A DNA stretch of 64,000 nt, taken from positions 1 through 64,000 of the forward strand of contig NZ_VUJW01000002.1 of assembly GCF_008373765.1 (NCBI RefSeq), read 5' to 3'. The notes beneath the pieces are model-generated. The model made no database searches. It was not told where the DNA came from and saw nothing but the letters and a program-made list of their open reading frames with translations. Made by a program: the position numbers and the translations under genes. Of the stretch, positions 61,720 through 64,000 are shown piece after piece; within the stretch, counting starts at the first letter, position 1, and each line of letters starts with the position of its first letter. Source of the stretch: Nocardioides antri (GTDB taxonomy: Bacteria; Actinomycetota; Actinomycetes; Propionibacteriales; Nocardioidaceae).

Positions 61720-62114
61720 CGTTTGGCTGGGGGCGGCGTCGTTGGTCTGGGGGACAGGCGACGCCGCCCAAGGTCTAGAGGCCCGGGGCATAAACCCGAC
61801 CCCGGCCGCTGATCGTTGAGCGACGGGTCCTCGGTCAAAGACAAAGGCGCCGAAGAGAACCGACATTCGGCCGACGTTAGGCCTTATGTCCGAACGATCT
61901 TCCGAGAACGACCAAGACCTGCCTTCGACGACTCCCGGGGCCTGAATCACGAAACCGCATTGCCGCCTACCCCGCGACCACCTTTCGCTGCCCGGTCTAG
62001 TCCGTTTAGACCATCTAGGCGCGGCCGACCTCCTGATGGAACGACCCCGGCTTCTCTTTACCTTTGAAGAAGTCAGTTGGTTCGTTTCAAACTTCCCCCA
62101 GGAGAGTCCGCGCC
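61720..62114. other. Long intergenic region upstream of the GH16 gene
   Basis: About 395 bases of comparatively low GC, no gene supported (small frames lack ribosome sites). It contains an inverted repeat GGTCTA (61994-61999)/TAGACC (62007-62012) with a 7-base centre, a candidate operator, and TTTACCTTTGAAG near 62057. The last bases hold the AGGAG ribosome site of the glucanase. Confidence 0.45.
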
Positions 62115-63011
62115 ATGCGGTTCATTCGTCTTATCGTCCTGTTCGCCTGTGCCGTCGCCGGCGGTGCGATCTCGGTCCTCGGCCCCGCCGCGGAGGCGGC
62201 TCCGGTCGCCTCCTCGGTCTCGATGGAGCCGGATGCATGCGGTCCCCGGCTGGTCAAGGAGGACGGCACCGCGTGGGAGTGCACCTTCGTCGACAACTTC
62301 GAGGGCACCGAGCTCGACACCACCAAGTGGATGGTGGCCGAGACCGCGTTCAGCGGTATCACCAACGGCCACACGGGCTGCTTCGTCCGTAAGCCGTGGA
62401 CCGTCAGGGTGATCGACGGCCGACTGCGGCTGACCGCTCGGCGGCTCCGGACGAGCGTGCCGTGCGAGAGCCCGCTGGGCGACTTCCGCACCGACCTGGC
62501 CGCCGCGGCCGTGACGACCCGGGGACGGTTCAACCAGGCCTACGGTCGCTTCGAGTTCCGGGCGCGGATGCCCGTCACCCGCGTCGGAGGATCTCACTCC
62601 ACGCTGTGGCTCTACCCGAACAAGCACACCTACGGTCCGTGGCCGCTCTCGGGTGAGATCGACGTCGCGGAGTGGTTCAGCGCGCTGCCGGACAAGGTCT
62701 ACCCCTCCGTCCACTACGTCGACGGACTGAACGACGTCAACACCGGTCACGATGCCGGCTTCGCCAACGTGAGCAGGTTCCACACCTACGCGCTCGAGTG
62801 GACCCCGACCGAGATGCGGTTCTACTACGACGGCCAGCTCACGTACTCGCACGCAGCGAACCCGCTGCTGCCGCTGCTCGGGTCGCAGCCGTTCGACCAG
62901 CCGTTCAACGTGGTGATGAGCCAGGCCTGGGGCGGTCTGTGGAACGCGCCGACTGCGGAGACCCCCACCCGGAACATGATGGCCGTCGACTGGGTCCGGG
63001 TCTGGCAGTGA
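62115..63011 (+). CDS. Secreted GH16 family beta-glucanase-like hydrolase
   Basis: 298 residues with a signal peptide cut near 'AEA|APV' (~29). GH16 catalytic motif 'GEIDVAEW' gives nucleophile E181, assisting D183 and acid/base E186. Flanking 'FNQAYGRFEFRARMP' and 'FHTYALEWTPTEMRFYYDGQL' are standard GH16 strands. It hydrolyses beta-1,3/1,3-1,4 glucans or related galactans; the exact specificity cannot be assigned. Start ATG at 62115 has AGGAG 10 bases upstream. A single-domain enzyme without a carbohydrate-binding module, and with a long private promoter region. Confidence 0.9.
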   Translation: MRFIRLIVLFACAVAGGAISVLGPAAEAAPVASSVSMEPDACGPRLVKEDGTAWECTFVDNFEGTELDTTKWMVAETAFSGITNGHTGCFVRKPWTVRVIDGRLRLTARRLRTSVPCESPLGDFRTDLAAAAVTTRGRFNQAYGRFEFRARMPVTRVGGSHSTLWLYPNKHTYGPWPLSGEIDVAEWFSALPDKVYPSVHYVDGLNDVNTGHDAGFANVSRFHTYALEWTPTEMRFYYDGQLTYSHAANPLLPLLGSQPFDQPFNVVMSQAWGGLWNAPTAETPTRNMMAVDWVRVWQ

Positions 63012-63269
63012 CGACCTCGGGCCGAGGCCCGCTGGAGTATGGCCCTTCGAGTGACGACCCCGGCGCCAACGTTAGGGGCGCCGCCGCCGGGGCCGCCCGG
63101 CCCACGCCCAGGAGGGAACCAAGCGGCGGGACCTCACCGATCCCTTGCCGCTGTTCTCTCTAGGGACCGGCTTGTTGGGCCTGATACCCGGTCGGCCGCG
63201 GCCCAATCGCCATCGTCAGACTGGCGCAGCAGCAGGGCCGGGCATAGTGGATACGTCAACCAAGCCCAC

Positions 63270-63275
63270 TAGAAT
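63270..63275 (+). promoter_or_regulatory. -10 element of a leaderless MarR gene
   Basis: TAGAAT, ending 6 bases before the GTG at 63282, with GTGGAT at the -35 position (17-base spacer). The transcript would start at or near the start codon. The 250 bases upstream (63012-63269) contain no supported gene. Confidence 0.55.
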
Positions 63276-63281
63276 GGTGGC

Positions 63282-63743
63282 GTGACCGAACCCTGGCTCG
63301 ACGACGAACAGCAGCAGGCCTGGCGCGCCTGGCTCGAGGTCAACACGCAGCTCTTCGCGCGGCTCAGCCGCGAGCTGCAGGCCGCCAACGGGCTGTCGCT
63401 CCAGGACTACGACGTGCTGGTCGCGCTGACCGAGGTGTCCGAGCCGAGCGTGCGGATGCGGGACCTCGGCGTGAAGCTGGAGTGGGAGAAGAGCCGGCTC
63501 TCGAAGCACCTCGCCCGGATGGTGGCGCGCGGCCTGGTGGCCCGACGCGACTGCGACGACGACCGGCGGGGTGCCTTCGTCGAGATCACCGACGAGGGGC
63601 TCGCGGCCATCCGTGCCGCAGCGCCGGGGCACGCGGCCCTCGTCCGCGAGGTCTTCTTCGACGGGCTCAGCCGGACCCAGGTCCGTGAGCTGCACGCCAT
63701 CTGCCGGACGGTGCTCGACCGGTTGGAGACGGTCGAGGCCTGA
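63282..63743 (+). CDS. MarR-family transcriptional regulator
   Basis: 153 residues, GTG start, leaderless promoter. The winged helix: 'LSLQDYDVLVALTE' and 'VRMRDLGVKLEWEKSRLSKHLARMVARGLVARRDCDDDRRGAFVEITDEG' (recognition helix and DxR wing). The MarR N- and C-terminal dimer helices are present. Ends 18 bases before the convergent flavoprotein gene; it may regulate that or an outward-lying catabolic cluster. Ligand unknown. Confidence 0.93.
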   Translation: MTEPWLDDEQQQAWRAWLEVNTQLFARLSRELQAANGLSLQDYDVLVALTEVSEPSVRMRDLGVKLEWEKSRLSKHLARMVARGLVARRDCDDDRRGAFVEITDEGLAAIRAAAPGHAALVREVFFDGLSRTQVRELHAICRTVLDRLETVEA

Positions 63744-63761
63744 TCCCGTCGGCTCGTCGCG

Positions 63762-64000
63762 TCAGTCGAGCAGGTCGCGCACCGCGAGCGAGGCGAAGAC
63801 CATTGCCGCTCCGAGCGGTGCACCGGGTGCCGGGTAGGCGGCGCCGAACACCGACGCCACCGAGTTGCTCGTCGCGTAGAGGCCGGGGATCGGGTCCCCG
63901 GTGCCCGCGTCGAGCACGCGGCCGGCGGGGTCGGTGACCAGGCCGCCCTTGGTGCCGAGGTCGGAGAGCACGAACCGCGCGGCGAAGTACGGCGGCCGGT
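63762..64000 (-). CDS. FAD-dependent 3-ketosteroid-dehydrogenase-like protein, C-terminal part (cut by window edge)
   Basis: Only ~79 C-terminal residues are visible, ending at 63762. 'LGTKGGLVTDPAGRVLD...PIPGLYATSNSVASVFGAAYPAPGAPLGAAMVFASLAVRDL' is the classic C-terminal FAD-binding signature of KstD / FAD-binding dehydrogenases (GGLxTDxxGRVL...IPGLYAxGN...YPGPGxxLGxAMVF). In the expected 'AAGNA' stretch it reads 'ATSNS', a common variant. Likely oxidises steroids or similar substrates. The gene starts beyond the window. Confidence 0.88.
   Translation of the reverse strand, partial: RPPYFAARFVLSDLGTKGGLVTDPAGRVLDAGTGDPIPGLYATSNSVASVFGAAYPAPGAPLGAAMVFASLAVRDLLD

Noticed and set aside
61816-62067. 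83-codon ORF in the glucanase upstream region
   Set aside because: No start signal and no recognisable protein features.

Overview
The window is a very GC-rich actinobacterial chromosome segment. Short gene overlaps (ATGA/GTGA), many GTG starts, a DtxR/IdeR-type iron box and a conserved helicase/tad/ssd/topA block all point to Actinomycetota. Gene content and the short interspersed repeats look most like Nocardioides or a relative; that placement is inference. There is no prophage, CRISPR array or intact insertion sequence.

Layout. 1-4143: end of a cluster with a glycosyltransferase (cut by the window edge), a degenerate PTPS/QueD-like protein, an MDR dehydrogenase and a CDP-alcohol phosphotransferase fused to an alkaline-phosphatase-superfamily domain. 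4148-5367: ECF sigma factor with zinc-type anti-sigma factor. 5409-9543: acetate uptake and activation (acs, actP-like symporter, DUF485 partner). 9754-21139: an iron-regulated, translationally coupled eight-gene operon for an NRPS-independent citrate/hydroxamate-type siderophore (type III PLP decarboxylase, diaminobutyrate aminotransferase, diaminobutyrate decarboxylase, two IucA/IucC synthetases, N-monooxygenase, MFS exporter), ending in a glutamine-synthetase-like ligase. 21383-31485: nitrate assimilation (narK, nasC, nasB, nirB, nirD, a UroS-winged-helix NnaR-type regulator, CbiX/SirB chelatase for siroheme). 31549-35304: a second acetate-type symporter with small partner and a LytS/LytTR two-component system. 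35314-38090: methyltransferase, degenerate Fic-like protein, HAD-IB phosphatase. 38248-43077: tad pilus genes (ssd, tadA, tadB, tadC, Flp-like pilin, two TadE-like proteins). 43102-49635: small membrane protein, methyltransferase, DEAD/DEAH helicase, STAS protein, proton-pumping pyrophosphatase. 49807-54371: secreted/anchored proteins and a methyltransferase. 54522-59159: topA, tmk, holB. 59168-64000: tripeptidyl-aminopeptidase-like hydrolase, tRNA-Thr(CGU), a lower-GC patch, a GH16 glucanase, a MarR regulator and the C-terminus of a ketosteroid-dehydrogenase-like flavoprotein.

How genes work together. The siderophore operon carries its own diamine supply (aspartate semialdehyde to diaminobutyrate to 1,3-diaminopropane), hydroxylation, condensation and export, but no recognisable N-acyltransferase; instead it ends in a GS-fold ligase and starts with a second, unrelated decarboxylase. 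The nitrate block couples transport, reduction to ammonium, siroheme supply and its own regulator, and two promoters in it share a GTGAG-rich element. The helicase-tad-ssd-topA-holB order resembles the mycobacterial region around topA.

Most unusual non-coding signals: a 22-bp repeat with two copies after narK and five copies (three direct, two inverted) between two convergent genes, supplying their C-terminal codons; back-to-back 11-bp and 12-bp tandem repeats in a divergent promoter region; and a recurring -10-like hexamer 6-8 nt before ATG/GTG, implying many leaderless transcripts.
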